From NCBI RefSeq assembly GCF_015550425.1, contig NZ_JADNAT010000013.1, forward strand, positions 45,872-109,871: a stretch of 64,000 bases of DNA, written 5' to 3'. A model generated the notes under the pieces. The model saw nothing but the letters and a program-made list of their open reading frames with translations. It made no database searches and had not been told where the DNA came from. Source of the DNA: Clostridium sp. 1001275B_160808_H3 (GTDB lineage: Bacteria > Bacillota > Clostridia > Clostridiales > Clostridiaceae). The position numbers were made by a program, and so were the translations under genes. Shown here piece by piece: positions 51,280-61,640 of this stretch (position 1 is its first letter; every line of letters starts with the position of its first letter).

Positions 51280-52138
51280 TAATTATCCTACACAGTTTCC
51301 AGCACAGCATCAAAGTGTACAGCCTGGAATAGAAGAAAATATGAATCCAAAACCAATTTTTAAGTCAGTTACATGTAATGAAGGAAGCAATAAGTTAAAA
51401 GATAAAGTAGCAATTATTACAGGTGGAGATAGCGGAATTGGTAGAGCTGTAGCTATAGCATTTGCTAAAGAAGGTGCCAAAATAGCAATAATTTATTTAA
51501 ATGAACATCAAGATGCTGAAATAACTAAAAAGCTTATAGAAGACATTAATGGAGAATGTATTTTAATAAGTGGTGATGTTGGTGATGAAAATTTCTGTAT
51601 ATCTGCTGTTAACTCAGTAGTAAGTAAGTTCAATAAAATAAATATACTAGTAAATAATTCTGCTGAACAACATGTATGTAATGCATTAACAGAGATAACT
51701 AAAGAACAGTTTGAAAGAACATTTAAAACTAATGTATTTGGAGCATTTTTTATAACAAAGGAAGTTTTAAAACATTTAAGTGAAGGAGACTGTATTATTA
51801 ATACTACTTCAGTTACTGCTTATCATGGGCATAAGACTTTAATAGATTATTCAATGACTAAAGGTGCGTTAACTTCATTTACAAGATCATTAGCATTAAA
51901 TTTAGCTGATAAAGGGATAAGAGTTAATGCTGTAGCGCCAGGACCAGTATGGACACCATTAATTCCAGCATCATTTGCTGAAAGTGATGTAGCTAGCTTT
52001 GGTACAACTAGCCCAATGAAAAGAGCAGCTCAGCCAGTTGAACTTGGGGAAAGTTATGTTTTCTTAGCAAGTGATGGTGCATCATACATAACAGGAGAAA
52101 CTATTCATGTTAATGGAGGAGAAATTGTAAACTCATAA
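51272..52138 (+). CDS. SDR family oxidoreductase (YhdF/YghA-like)
   Basis: The 288-residue short-chain dehydrogenase starts with the N-terminal extension typical of the YhdF/glucose-ribitol dehydrogenase group (YPTQFPAQHQSVQPG, then MNPKPIF). The cofactor motif is IITGGDSGIGRAVAIAFA, followed by LVNNSAEQ and the catalytic Tyr-Lys in YSMTKGAL. Often induced in stress or sporulation in relatives. The substrate is not determined. Confidence 0.92.
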   Translation: MNNNYPTQFPAQHQSVQPGIEENMNPKPIFKSVTCNEGSNKLKDKVAIITGGDSGIGRAVAIAFAKEGAKIAIIYLNEHQDAEITKKLIEDINGECILISGDVGDENFCISAVNSVVSKFNKINILVNNSAEQHVCNALTEITKEQFERTFKTNVFGAFFITKEVLKHLSEGDCIINTTSVTAYHGHKTLIDYSMTKGALTSFTRSLALNLADKGIRVNAVAPGPVWTPLIPASFAESDVASFGTTSPMKRAAQPVELGESYVFLASDGASYITGETIHVNGGEIVNS

Positions 52139-52668
52139 AGCTAAACATAAAACATTTATATTAATAAATATAAAAATATAAAAATTAATTCAAAAGTATA
52201 CTTATTTTATTTAAGTATACTTTTATTTGTTATTTTTAGTTATATATATATTAAATATTTTTACTAACAAAAAATAAAGGGAATTTTACAAAATAAAAAA
52301 TATAAATGATTTAAAATATAGATTATTATTAAAGTTATATTTTTTAGTATAGGTTTAGAACTGTTGAAAAGAACTAAAACTATTAAAGCTCTAATAGAAT
52401 AGAACGAAAAATTGAGTTAAGTTTTCTACCGTTAATCAAGAGAATAATATATTCAAATATACAAATATTGAAAAATATATAACAATACTAAAAAATATAT
52501 ATTTATTAATTATTTTCTAGGTGATGTGGAGTATAAAGTTATAATGTAGAATGGATTTGCATTTTTAAGGTGAAATGTGGTAAAAATTCGTAAAATATGG
52601 TATTATATATATTGCTTATTAAATAATAAATTTTATTTTATATTTTATATGGGATTAGGGTGAAAAAT
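52139..52668. other. long AT-rich intergenic gap
   Basis: About 530 bases without a gene. A terminator lies at 52192-52230 (stem AAAAGTATACTT/AAGTATACTTTT). The rest is very AT-rich. Just before the kinase, TATTATATATAT near 52601 could include a -10. I see no other structure. Confidence 0.45.
52192..52230 (+). terminator. intrinsic terminator after the SDR gene
   Basis: Perfect 12-pair stem AAAAGTATACTT/AAGTATACTTTT around ATTTTATTT, followed by ATTTG. Confidence 0.78.
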
Positions 52669-54720
52669 ATGGGTAATTTAGTTAATTTTTGTGATAAAGA
52701 TTCTAAATTAGAACGAGATGATTTAAGCGGAGTAGTTTCATTAGATGACTTGATTAATGATGATAAGTCGGGGACTGGTGTTTATAGCTTCCCTAATTTA
52801 GAGCTAATTAGATCGAATAAGTTTTATACAGATATATTAGAAGGCATAGGTATTAAAAAATCAAAATATTTAAAGATGTCACTACAAGAAATTATGGATA
52901 TAAATGATAAAGACAATGTATTAAATCTTCTAAAAAATTCTATAGAAAGCGGAAAAATACAAATGTCTCAAGATCTTATTCATAAAAATAAAAATGGTGA
53001 TATAGATTACTTAAAATGTGTAATTACTCCTGTAAAGGAAGAAAATTCACTGATTTTTTTAATAATAACACTTTTAAATGTAACAGAAAGTGCTATTGAA
53101 AAAGAAAATCTAAAAAATGAAATTTTAAAATTAAAGGAGGAAAATACAAGATTAAAAGAAGAAAATTCTAAATTAAGTAAAGAAGTTTTTAAATATAAAA
53201 ACATAGTTGAAAATATAACCGACGGGTTAATTTTTTTGGATAAAAAGGGGAAAGTTGAATTTTTAAATAGAGCAGCTAAAGATTTTTTCTATGAACCTGA
53301 TAAGTTAAAAGTATTAGGTCAAACACTTGCTCATACTAAGTACTATGACTTGAATGGGAATATATTGCATATAAGTGAATTACCATCTTCTCGGTCATTG
53401 AATGGAGAAATTATAAGAAGTATGAGATTTATATGTGAAAGACCTGATAAAACTATCAAAACAGATATAAGTTGCAATCCTTTATATAATCAAAATAATG
53501 AGTTGGTTGGAGCAATATCTAGTATTAGATGTTTAAATGATTCATTGAGAGTTGAAAATTATTTAAAAAAGCAAAGAGATAATTTTTTTAATATTATAGA
53601 TAGTTTAGATTTACTTATATGTAGATTTTCATATCCAGATTTTAAAGTAATACATTATAATAAAAAAGTAAAAGAAGAAATAATATATTCTAATCAGAAT
53701 ACTTATTCATCCTTTTTACAAATTCCAAGTAATGATAGAGAAATGTTAGATAAAGAACAAAAAAATAGTTCTATGATTAGGGGAAGTAATATTAAAGTGG
53801 TGCTTAATGGGAAAGATATATATATAGAAACTTTCTATCAATATATATTTGATGTTGATGGTGAAATAAAGGAAGTTATAAAAGTTGGAATAGACATAAC
53901 TGACAATATAAGTCATCAAAAAGAACTAGAAGAAATATTAAAAACTCAAGAGGAATTTTTTTCATTTATTGCGCATGAATTTAGAACACCATTAACAGTT
54001 ATGAGTTCTACGACTCAACTATTAAATTTAGTTTATAGAAAAGATTTACCTGAAAAAGTTATAAGTTATATAGATAAAATAAGTCTAAGTACATTACAAC
54101 AGCTAAGGCTTGTAAATAATCTTTTAGATATAACAAGAGCTGATGCTGGCTATTTGAATGTAAATTTACGTAATTATGATATTGTAAGTATGTCTAAAGC
54201 AATTACTGAATCTGTTAGAAGTTTTGCTGTGAGAAAGGATATTAATCTTGAATTTACTTGTAATATTGATAAAAAAATTATAGCTGTTGATGATGAAAAG
54301 TATGAAAGAATATTATTGAATTTATTATCAAATGCAATTAAATTTACTCCAAATGGTAAGACTGTAAAGGTTGAGCTAGATTGTGATGCTAGCTATACTA
54401 ATATTAAAGTTAAAGATGAGGGAGTAGGTATCCCTAAAGAAAAACAAGAAATTATTTTTAATCGGTTTGGACAAGTGAATAATGAATTAACAAGAAAGTC
54501 TGAAGGAACAGGAATAGGATTATGCTTAGTTAGAATGCTTATAAATTCTATGGGCGGAAAAATAGAATTAACAAGTGAATTGGGAGAAGGTAGTACTTTT
54601 ACTATTATCCTTCCTAATAAAGTAGTTTCAGATGATACTAAAGTATTAGATATGAATCTTATAAATAATAGGTTAGTTCAAACCATGGATATGGAGTTTT
54701 CTAACATTTATATAGAATAA
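52669..54720 (+). CDS. PAS-domain sensor histidine kinase (orphan)
   Basis: Starting at ATG 52669 (behind AGGGTG) the 683-residue protein has no membrane segment. At least two PAS domains are seen: one near residues 40-140, one after a coiled coil at about 185-290 (NIVENITDGLIFLDKKGKVE), and probably a third before the kinase core. The H-box is FFSFIAHEFRTPLTVMSSTT, the N-box LLSNAIKFTPNGK, with DEGVGIPKEKQEIIFNRFG and GTGIGLCLVRM. No response regulator gene is adjacent. Confidence 0.92.
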   Translation: MGNLVNFCDKDSKLERDDLSGVVSLDDLINDDKSGTGVYSFPNLELIRSNKFYTDILEGIGIKKSKYLKMSLQEIMDINDKDNVLNLLKNSIESGKIQMSQDLIHKNKNGDIDYLKCVITPVKEENSLIFLIITLLNVTESAIEKENLKNEILKLKEENTRLKEENSKLSKEVFKYKNIVENITDGLIFLDKKGKVEFLNRAAKDFFYEPDKLKVLGQTLAHTKYYDLNGNILHISELPSSRSLNGEIIRSMRFICERPDKTIKTDISCNPLYNQNNELVGAISSIRCLNDSLRVENYLKKQRDNFFNIIDSLDLLICRFSYPDFKVIHYNKKVKEEIIYSNQNTYSSFLQIPSNDREMLDKEQKNSSMIRGSNIKVVLNGKDIYIETFYQYIFDVDGEIKEVIKVGIDITDNISHQKELEEILKTQEEFFSFIAHEFRTPLTVMSSTTQLLNLVYRKDLPEKVISYIDKISLSTLQQLRLVNNLLDITRADAGYLNVNLRNYDIVSMSKAITESVRSFAVRKDINLEFTCNIDKKIIAVDDEKYERILLNLLSNAIKFTPNGKTVKVELDCDASYTNIKVKDEGVGIPKEKQEIIFNRFGQVNNELTRKSEGTGIGLCLVRMLINSMGGKIELTSELGEGSTFTIILPNKVVSDDTKVLDMNLINNRLVQTMDMEFSNIYIE

Positions 54721-54723
54721 AAT

Positions 54724-54755
54724 AAAGATAGCCAAAATTTTGGCTATCTTTATTT
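54724..54755. terminator. bidirectional terminator
   Basis: Palindrome AAAGATAGCCAAAA/TTTTGGCTATCTTT, followed by ATTT. It ends the kinase gene and, on the other strand, the activase remnant. Confidence 0.85.
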
Positions 54756-55010
54756 AGTATATAATTTTTTATGTTTCTTGTAGCCTATAACTGATGCATC
54801 AATTGCTCCTGCATATTGACTTAATTCATCAGTTACAACTTTAAATTCTAAATAATCACTTAATATTTCTTTAAATGAATTTGAATTTGCAAGTCCACCT
54901 GTAAAAAATACATCATTTTCTAATTTTAATCTTCTAGCAAAATTTGCAGTTCTTTTTGTAATTTCATAAATCTCAATCTCCCTTTTAATGTTAATAAATA
55001 TTAAGTAGAG
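54750..55010 (-). pseudogene. C-terminal remnant of a BadF/BadG-type ATPase (dehydratase activase)
   Basis: Reading the minus strand, an open stretch without a start ends at 54750. It includes RTANFARRLKLENDVFFTGG and LSQYAGAIDASVIGYKK, which correspond to the C-terminal ATP-binding part of the BadF/BadG/HgdC activase family (FTGG and GAxGA motifs). The N-terminal two thirds are absent and a stop lies just upstream, so this is a decayed fragment. Confidence 0.75.
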
Positions 55011-55286
55011 TTTATTTTAAATATATGATAAATATAGTTTAAACATGAAAAGTTAGGTTATATTCATTTCATTTATATATTAATATTTTAGCATGGAAAT
55101 ATATTTTAGAAAACGATTTAATAAGGCGTTATTTATTACAATATAAAATTAGAATAATTATAGATATACAATGTTTTAGAAAGTTAGCTAGAGGTACTAG
55201 TGATTTTTATTAAATAATCTTATAGTGTTTTAAAATGGTAATGTTTTTATAAAGTGATATAATTGTATTGTTTGGAGGGATACTAA
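55011..55286. other. AT-rich gap before the YbaK-like gene
   Basis: No gene is seen. A possible promoter of the 55287 gene is near 55241 (AATGTTTTTATAAAGTGATATAAT). Nothing further is recognised. Confidence 0.35.
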
Positions 55287-55754
55287 ATGGATGAAAAAAC
55301 AAATGTAATGCGAATTTTGGATAAAAAGAAGATTAAATATAATAGTTATTCTTATGTAAATACTGATGCTATAAGTGGAGTAGAAGTTGCTAGCGTTTTA
55401 GGGCAAGACCCAAATCAGGTTTTTAAAACTCTTGTTACAGTAGGTAAATCAAAAAACTATTATGTATTTGTAATACCTGTAGAAAAAGAGTTGAATTTGA
55501 AAAAAGCAGCAAAAAGTGTTGGTGAAAAATCTATTGAAATGATAAAATCAAAAGAATTACTACCATTGACAGGATATATTCACGGGGGATGTTCACCTAT
55601 TGGTATGAAGAAATCATTTGTTACAACAATTGATATATCAGTTGAAGAACTAGAAACATTTATTTTTAGTGCTGGTAAAATAGGATATCAAGTGGAATTA
55701 AGCTTAGATGAGCTTAAAAAAGTTATTAGATTTCAGTTATCTGACTTAGTATAA
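55287..55754 (+). CDS. ybaK: Cys-tRNA(Pro)/Cys-tRNA(Cys) deacylase, YbaK/EbsC family
   Basis: The 155-residue protein has the YbaK signature: GQDPNQVFKTLVTVGKSKNY, then KAAKSVGEKSIEMI and LTGYIHGGCSPIGMKKSF. The conserved Lys in VFKTL and the GGxSPxGxKK loop are the functional residues. It removes cysteine mischarged on tRNA-Pro. A single gene with GGAGGG ribosome site and a terminator after it. Confidence 0.93.
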   Translation: MDEKTNVMRILDKKKIKYNSYSYVNTDAISGVEVASVLGQDPNQVFKTLVTVGKSKNYYVFVIPVEKELNLKKAAKSVGEKSIEMIKSKELLPLTGYIHGGCSPIGMKKSFVTTIDISVEELETFIFSAGKIGYQVELSLDELKKVIRFQLSDLV

Positions 55755-55847
55755 ATAGTCTTATTTGTAGTGGTAATATAAATTAACCATATTTAATTTC
55801 ATGAAATATATAATTCTTTATTATTAAGGATATGACATAGGAAATTA

Positions 55848-55892
55848 TAAAGCTCCAACCAAATTTAAGGCAAATGGTTGGAACTTTATATA
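55848..55892. terminator. bidirectional terminator
   Basis: Stem AAAGCTCCAACCA/TGGTTGGAACTTT around AATTTAAGGCAAA, with T-rich flanks, between the YbaK-like gene and the leftward DUF1002 gene. Confidence 0.82.
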
Positions 55893-55943
55893 TTATACTA
55901 TAAAATTTAATTGCTTTTAGTTTAATAAGTAAGTATGGAGTTT

Positions 55944-56837
55944 TTAATTATTTCCTAATCCTTTTATCCAATCAAGAAACTTAGAAAAAAAGTTACCTAT
56001 TGCATCAAAAAGTCTTTGAAAGAATCCACTATCTTGAATATCTTTCCCAGAGTTTTTTAGTGCTTCTGAAATTTGATTACCTATATTTTTTAAAGTATCT
56101 TTAACATTATCATAATCTATATCTAAGTCATTTATATTAGCCATCAAAGCTTTTATTTGCTCTTTTTGCTCATCTGATATTTCAACTGTATAATTATTTG
56201 TAACAGTTTCAACTATTTTTGATATTTCTTCACTATTTTTTGGAGATTCTTTTATAACTTTTGTTTTAACATCATTAATAACTTTAGCAGCTTCATCATA
56301 TCCAATTTCTTCTCCAAGATCTGATGTTGTTTCTATTTCTTCTTGAGCTGTCTTTTTATTTTTTAATGATAACTCTTCACCTTTAACAGCTTCAAAACCT
56401 TTTAATATTCCTGATAATGCAGAAGTACCAGTAACATGGAAAGGTGAACTTGCTTTTACCTCAGCATTAGTTACTCCAGATGTAACTAGAGCATTCGAAA
56501 GCATAAGTGGAGTGACTTCTGTTAAATTCTTAGCTGTTACGTGTATTCCACCATTATTAGTAAGCTTAACATATGAAGAGGAATAACAGCCACCTTGATA
56601 ATTAGATTGATCATTTGGATCAAGACCTAATTGTTTTATAATATCTTCATTAGTTATTCTATCTATGCTAACTTCATTTTCTTTAACACCAAATTCTTTT
56701 AACATTTCAGATTCCTGAGCATCTGTTAAGTCAATACCAAAAGTAACTCTTTCATTATTTTGGGCTTGTACAGTAAAACTAAATAAGGAAAATGCAACAG
56801 TGCATGCTGTAATTAGCTTTAGTATATTTTTTTTCAT
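55944..56837 (-). CDS. DUF1002 domain secreted protein
   Basis: A signal peptide (KLITACTVAFSLFSFTVQA) is followed by the DUF1002 pattern: ERVTFGIDLTDAQESEMLKE, GGCYSSSYVKLTNNGGIHV and FHVTGTSALSGILKGFEA. The C-terminus ends in amphipathic helices (LFDAIGNFFSKFLDWIKGLG). The protein is probably exported. The function of DUF1002 is unknown. Ribosome site AAAGGAG. Confidence 0.9.
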   Translation of the reverse strand: MKKNILKLITACTVAFSLFSFTVQAQNNERVTFGIDLTDAQESEMLKEFGVKENEVSIDRITNEDIIKQLGLDPNDQSNYQGGCYSSSYVKLTNNGGIHVTAKNLTEVTPLMLSNALVTSGVTNAEVKASSPFHVTGTSALSGILKGFEAVKGEELSLKNKKTAQEEIETTSDLGEEIGYDEAAKVINDVKTKVIKESPKNSEEISKIVETVTNNYTVEISDEQKEQIKALMANINDLDIDYDNVKDTLKNIGNQISEALKNSGKDIQDSGFFQRLFDAIGNFFSKFLDWIKGLGNN

Positions 56838-57054
56838 AATAAAAAACTCCTTTTACATATATAAAATTGCTTTACTTTAATATTATTAAAGAAAGTAGAA
56901 AAATAGAAGGCTTTTAAGATTTATTTAAGAATTTGATAATGAAAAATTAAAATATAAAACTAAGTTGAGTTCATTATCATAATTATAAAACGCTTTATAT
57001 CTAGAATATAATAATTTAATAAAATAAAAATATTAATACTAAAATAAGCCTAAT

Positions 57055-57086
57055 ATAAAAAGAAGTCTAATTTAAATAGACTTCCT
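57055..57086 (-). terminator. terminator of the DUF2207 gene
   Basis: Stem GAAGTCTA/TAGACTTC on the minus strand, followed by a T-run. Confidence 0.78.
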
Positions 57087-57091
57087 TAATT

Positions 57092-58768
57092 TTAAAATGC
57101 GCCAGAATCTCCGCCTCCGCCACCTGAAAAATCTCCTCCAGATGAAAAGTCATTAAAACTATTATTGCTAAAATCCATGCTAGTATTGAAATTTGTATCA
57201 TTTCCATAATTCTCATTTACTGAATTGTGTATTTCATTAAATAAAAATAAATTTGTCATATAGCAACTATAAAAAGTGTGATTAAAATTATTATTAGAAA
57301 GGGAATCTCCATTAGGAGTATCTATATCTAAATCATAATGACTTATTCCCAATGCAGGAGCATATATTATAGATTCTTTAATATTATCTATATTTTCAGT
57401 ATTTATTAATGATAATAAGTATTTTTTATAAGCAGACCATTTAAGATATTCATTATAAGCATCATTATTTAATACTTCTTTATTCTTAATACTTATATAA
57501 TAATTATGAGATTTTCCATTTTGTTTAACTTCATTTATAAAATCATAATATGAATTATTAAATTTTTTAGCGGCCTTTTGGCTATTATTAATTTTCTTTT
57601 TTATAGATTCAAAAGAAAATTCATTATTACTATCTTCATATTTTTTAAACCAGTCCATTAAAACTTTTAAATGTGAATATTCACATTTTGAACTTTCTTT
57701 TATTCTTTTAAATTTAACATTAATAAGTTCATCTCCATCAGATATACTGCTATCTAGAATATAAAAACCTTTATTTGCAAGATACATTAATGTAGAAGGA
57801 ACTAGAGGCCAATTAATATTATTTTTGTTATATAAATATGCAACCAAAGCTGGGCTTGTGTTAGAAGGTGGATATGGAAGCATATCTTCTTGGATAAAAA
57901 CAAAGTTTGATCTATATTCATTTAAAGCTTCATTGAAAATTCTTTTTGAACGCTTGTGTGCAAGATAAAATATTATAGCTATTAACAAAATCAATGAAGA
58001 AGGAATTAAAATAGGTAATAACATATCAGAAGAATCTTTTTCTAAATATCCATTTATATTATTATCTATAATATTTGAGTTGTTATTATTTTCAATTGGT
58101 GAAGTTGTAATTGGAATTGTAAGAAAATCAGACTGAAATCTTAAATCAAGACCAAAATTTGAAGTTAAGTTTTCACCAGTAATTTTAATTTTATCTTCTG
58201 AAGTTCCTGCATTAAAAACTCCATCACCATAAACAGTATAATATAAATTATTTGCATTAAAATTTGCGGAATTTAATTTTAAATTTAGTTCAACATTATT
58301 TACTGGATTGTCTGCTGAAGCTGTATAAAAGCTCCAATTTAAAGAACTAAAACCTTCATATTTCTTTGCAGCAGAGCTTATTAAATACTCAACTTTAAAT
58401 TTCTTTTCTTCATTACTACTTTTAGAATAAATCTTTACTTGAACTTTCCCATCAGTATTTATAATTTCGTAACTGTTATTTGATTTATCATTTTTGTTTT
58501 CTAAATTATATGATCCAGTAGAATCCTCAAGTGTTACATTATTAATAGAATAACCATTAGATTCATTTAAATTTAGATTTAGGTAAATACCATTAAAATC
58601 TCCATTAAAAGTATAAGTAAATTCATCATTTACTAAAACATCCCCATTGTTTTGTATTTCAGCATTAATAAGTAGTTTATCAATTGAATAATTCTTACTA
58701 TCTGCAAATACAGTAATAGGAATTGTTAATGAAAATAATAAGGTTAAAAAGAAAATTAGTTTTTTCAT
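57092..58768 (-). CDS. DUF2207 domain membrane protein
   Basis: The 558-residue protein has a signal peptide (LIFFLTLLFSLTIPITVFA), an extracytoplasmic DUF2207 domain starting NYSIDKLLINAEIQNNGDV, a membrane helix near residue 255 (MLLPILIPSSLILLIAIIFYL), a cytoplasmic part with a winged-helix-like section, and an end rich in Gly/Ser (SSGGDFSGGGGGDSGAF). This is the usual DUF2207 layout. The function is unknown. The Gly-rich tail is typical of the family. Confidence 0.9.
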   Translation of the reverse strand: MKKLIFFLTLLFSLTIPITVFADSKNYSIDKLLINAEIQNNGDVLVNDEFTYTFNGDFNGIYLNLNLNESNGYSINNVTLEDSTGSYNLENKNDKSNNSYEIINTDGKVQVKIYSKSSNEEKKFKVEYLISSAAKKYEGFSSLNWSFYTASADNPVNNVELNLKLNSANFNANNLYYTVYGDGVFNAGTSEDKIKITGENLTSNFGLDLRFQSDFLTIPITTSPIENNNNSNIIDNNINGYLEKDSSDMLLPILIPSSLILLIAIIFYLAHKRSKRIFNEALNEYRSNFVFIQEDMLPYPPSNTSPALVAYLYNKNNINWPLVPSTLMYLANKGFYILDSSISDGDELINVKFKRIKESSKCEYSHLKVLMDWFKKYEDSNNEFSFESIKKKINNSQKAAKKFNNSYYDFINEVKQNGKSHNYYISIKNKEVLNNDAYNEYLKWSAYKKYLLSLINTENIDNIKESIIYAPALGISHYDLDIDTPNGDSLSNNNFNHTFYSCYMTNLFLFNEIHNSVNENYGNDTNFNTSMDFSNNSFNDFSSGGDFSGGGGGDSGAF

Positions 58769-58926
58769 TATCTATACCCCCTTGTAAATATTAGGATATC
58801 ATATTATATGTATTTTCTCCATATTATTAAATAGTATTATAATAATGTTCATATCGGTTAACGTTTTCAAAAGGAAAAAAGTATTATATAATAGTTTACA
58901 TAATAACTATAAAGGAGAATAGATTT

Positions 58927-59871
58927 ATGAAAAGAATATTTGAATTAACAACAAGTGATATCGAAAGTTTAAATAAGAATACTCTTAAGGAGATAATAAA
59001 GACTTCAGAAGGTAGAACTGTTATGTCAGAGACTATTATAAGTTATACTCCATTTATAAGAGAAGTATCAAATTTAGAGCTTGCTGCAAGTTTTGGAGCA
59101 GATATGATAACTTTAAATACATTTAATTTTGAAAAACCTTTTATTTTTGGAATAGATGGGGGAACAAACTTACTTTCTTCAATAGATAACTTAGCTAAAA
59201 TAGGAGATCAAATTAAAGATAATTTAAATAATAAAGATTATATAAAAAATATTAAAAAGCTAGTTGGTAGAATGATAGGAGTAAATTTAGAACCTGTACC
59301 AGAAGGAAGCACTTATGAAAGAGGATATACATTAAATAGAGAAAATCTTGAGAAGGTTAAGGAATATGGTTTTGATTATATAGTATTAACAGGAAACCCT
59401 AATACAGGTGTTACTGAAAAGACCATTTGCGAAGGAATAAAGCTTGCTAAGGAAGTATTAGGTGATAGCACTTTGATTATAGCAGGAAAAATGCATGGAG
59501 CAGGAAGTGGAAATATATATGATGAAAATGCTATAAAAGGCTTTATAGATTGTGGGGCAGATGTTGTATTAATACCAGCTCCAGGAACAGTACCAGGATA
59601 TGATTTAGATTTAGCAAAGAAAATAATTTCTCTTATTCATGAAAATGATGCACTTGCAATGACTACAATAGGAACATCTCAAGAAGGTTCAAGTAAAAGT
59701 ATAATAGAGCAAATAGCATTAAATTCAAAAATGGCAGGAGCTGATATTCAACATATTGGAGATTGTGGAACTTTTGGAATAGCATTACCTGAAAATATAA
59801 TGGCTCTTTCAGTAACAATAAGAGGAATTAGACATACTTATAGAAGAATGGCTCAATCAATATTAAGATAA
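58927..59871 (+). CDS. TIM-barrel-like protein, DUF7916 type
   Basis: The 314-residue protein begins MKRIFELTTSDIESLNKNTL and shows barrel-like strands with NLELAASFGADMITLNTFNF, GGTNLLSSIDNLAKIGDQI, VLTGNPNTGVTEKTICEGI and QHIGDCGTFGIALPENIMAL. It resembles the group often labelled haloacid-dehalogenase-like or PEP-phosphonomutase-like and now DUF7916, found near sugar or PTS genes. No enzyme activity can be assigned. It stands alone here with a GGAG ribosome site. Confidence 0.7.
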   Translation: MKRIFELTTSDIESLNKNTLKEIIKTSEGRTVMSETIISYTPFIREVSNLELAASFGADMITLNTFNFEKPFIFGIDGGTNLLSSIDNLAKIGDQIKDNLNNKDYIKNIKKLVGRMIGVNLEPVPEGSTYERGYTLNRENLEKVKEYGFDYIVLTGNPNTGVTEKTICEGIKLAKEVLGDSTLIIAGKMHGAGSGNIYDENAIKGFIDCGADVVLIPAPGTVPGYDLDLAKKIISLIHENDALAMTTIGTSQEGSSKSIIEQIALNSKMAGADIQHIGDCGTFGIALPENIMALSVTIRGIRHTYRRMAQSILR

Positions 59872-60183
59872 TAAAAATATTAATAAAATAGGCATCTCAT
59901 AATATTAAAATTTTGGGATGTCTTATTATTTTATTGAATGATTTTATAGAATTGCTTTAGCATGAAATGCATAATATATAATTTTAAATTGTGTAGGATC
60001 TATTTAAAGATATCATGGTATAAAATGCTTTATCAAAATGATAATCAATTCTCAAATTGATATTAAATTATACTTAAAAAATGAGTTGTTACAATTAAAT
60101 ATAATTTGGCATATTCATTGCTTATATATAATAAATAATGTAAAGATATATTATTTTAAATATAAGAAAGTGAAGTGAAGCTA
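59872..60183. other. intergenic gap before the dihydropyrimidinase gene
   Basis: About 310 bases. A terminator-like hairpin AGGCATC/GATGTCT occupies 59886-59932. Further right are a TGATAATC/GATATT pair near 60040 that loosely resembles a regulator site, and a -10-like TATAAT near 60126. Nothing else is seen. Confidence 0.4.
59886..59932 (+). terminator. terminator-like hairpin
   Basis: AGGCATC/GATGTCT stem with one G-U pair, followed by TATTATTTTATT. Confidence 0.6.
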
Positions 60184-61569
60184 ATGTCATTACTAATAAA
60201 GAATGGGACAATTGTAACAGCAAGTGAAACATATAAAGGTGATATATATATTGAAGATGACATTATAAAAGAAATTAGTACTTGTATCAATAAAGAAGCA
60301 AATGAAGTAATTGATGCTAAGGGGAAATATGTAATACCAGGTGGGGTAGATGTTCATACTCATTTAAATTTAGATGTTGGAATTGCTGTAGCAAATGATG
60401 ATTTTTATACAGGTACAGTTGCAGCAGCTTGTGGAGGAACAACTACGATAGTTGACCATATGGGCTTTGGACCTAAAGGATGTAATTTAAAACATCAAGT
60501 AGATGTATATCATGGATATGCAGATAATAATGCTGTAATAGATTATAGTTTTCATGGAGTAATTCAACATGTAAATGAGGAAATACTTAATGAAATGGAA
60601 AGCATAGTGAAAGATGAAGGGATACCAAGCTTTAAAGTTTATTTAACATATGATTATATGGTAAATGATGAGGAAGTATTAAAAGTATTAAATAGATTAA
60701 AAGAACTTAATGGAGTTACAACTGTTCATTGTGAAAATCATGGTAGTATAAAGGTATTAAAAGATTATTATGTGAAAAATGGTTTAAAAGCTCCTAAATA
60801 TCATCCTTTAAGTAGACCTGTAGAAGCAGAAGGTGAAGCTGTAAACAGAATGATAAATTTATCATCAATGGCAGGTGATGCACCTTTATATATAGTTCAT
60901 TTATCTTCAAATTTAGGATTGAGCTATATAAAAATGGCAAGAGATAGAGAACAAAACATATATGCAGAAACATGTCCTCAATATTTAGTTTTAGATGATA
61001 GCAAATATGATTTGGAAAATAATGAGGGATTAAAATATATTATGAGTCCTCCTTTAAGAAAAGAAGATGATATAAATTCTTTATGGAAGGGAATTAAGGA
61101 TGGATATATACAAACTATAGCAACAGATCACTGTCCATTTGCCTTTAGTAAAGATAAACAACTTGGAAAAGATGATTTTACAAAATGTCCTAATGGAGCA
61201 CCAGGAATTGAAGAGAGAATACCATTAATTTTTTCAGAAGGAGTAATGAAAGGAAAAATCAACATTAATAAGTTTGTTGAAGTTTGCTGTACGAATCCTG
61301 CTAAAATTTTTGGATTGTATCCTAAAAAAGGTTCAATACAAGTAGGGTCAGATGGAGATATAGTTATAATTGATCCAACTATAGAAAAAGAATTAACTAT
61401 AAATGATTTACATTCAAATGTTGATTACAGTGCTTATGAAGGAATCAAAGTAAAAGGTTATCCTATTTATACTATTTTAAGGGGAAATATTATAGTAAAG
61501 GATAATAATTTTATAGGGGAAAAAGGTAGTGGTAGATTTATAAAAAGAGAGATAAAAGAGAAGTTATAA
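60184..61569 (+). CDS. hydA: dihydropyrimidinase / D-hydantoinase
   Basis: Starting at ATG 60184 the 461-residue length is that of D-hydantoinases. The metal-binding VIPGGVDVHTHLNLD, the carboxylated Lys region SFKVYLTYDYMV, TVHCENHGSI, LYIVHLSSNLGL and ATDHCPFAFSKDK are all typical of cyclic amidohydrolases. The enzyme opens dihydropyrimidine or hydantoin rings. Its neighbours do not show a pyrimidine degradation operon. Confidence 0.93.
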   Translation: MSLLIKNGTIVTASETYKGDIYIEDDIIKEISTCINKEANEVIDAKGKYVIPGGVDVHTHLNLDVGIAVANDDFYTGTVAAACGGTTTIVDHMGFGPKGCNLKHQVDVYHGYADNNAVIDYSFHGVIQHVNEEILNEMESIVKDEGIPSFKVYLTYDYMVNDEEVLKVLNRLKELNGVTTVHCENHGSIKVLKDYYVKNGLKAPKYHPLSRPVEAEGEAVNRMINLSSMAGDAPLYIVHLSSNLGLSYIKMARDREQNIYAETCPQYLVLDDSKYDLENNEGLKYIMSPPLRKEDDINSLWKGIKDGYIQTIATDHCPFAFSKDKQLGKDDFTKCPNGAPGIEERIPLIFSEGVMKGKININKFVEVCCTNPAKIFGLYPKKGSIQVGSDGDIVIIDPTIEKELTINDLHSNVDYSAYEGIKVKGYPIYTILRGNIIVKDNNFIGEKGSGRFIKREIKEKL

Positions 61570-61573
61570 TAAG

Positions 61574-61640
61574 GAATAGGAGAGAGTTAAAGTGTAGTGT
61601 ATATAAATAGCACTTTAGATATATCTCCTATTTTATTTAA
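61574..61640 (+). terminator. nested terminator hairpin
   Basis: An outer nine-pair stem AATAGGAGA/TCTCCTATT encloses an inner stem TAAAGTG/CACTTTA. TTATTTAAA follows. Confidence 0.75.

Noticed and set aside
60035-60065. Fur-box-like sequence before the dihydropyrimidinase gene
   Set aside because: Only a half-site resembles the consensus; the match is too weak in AT-rich DNA.
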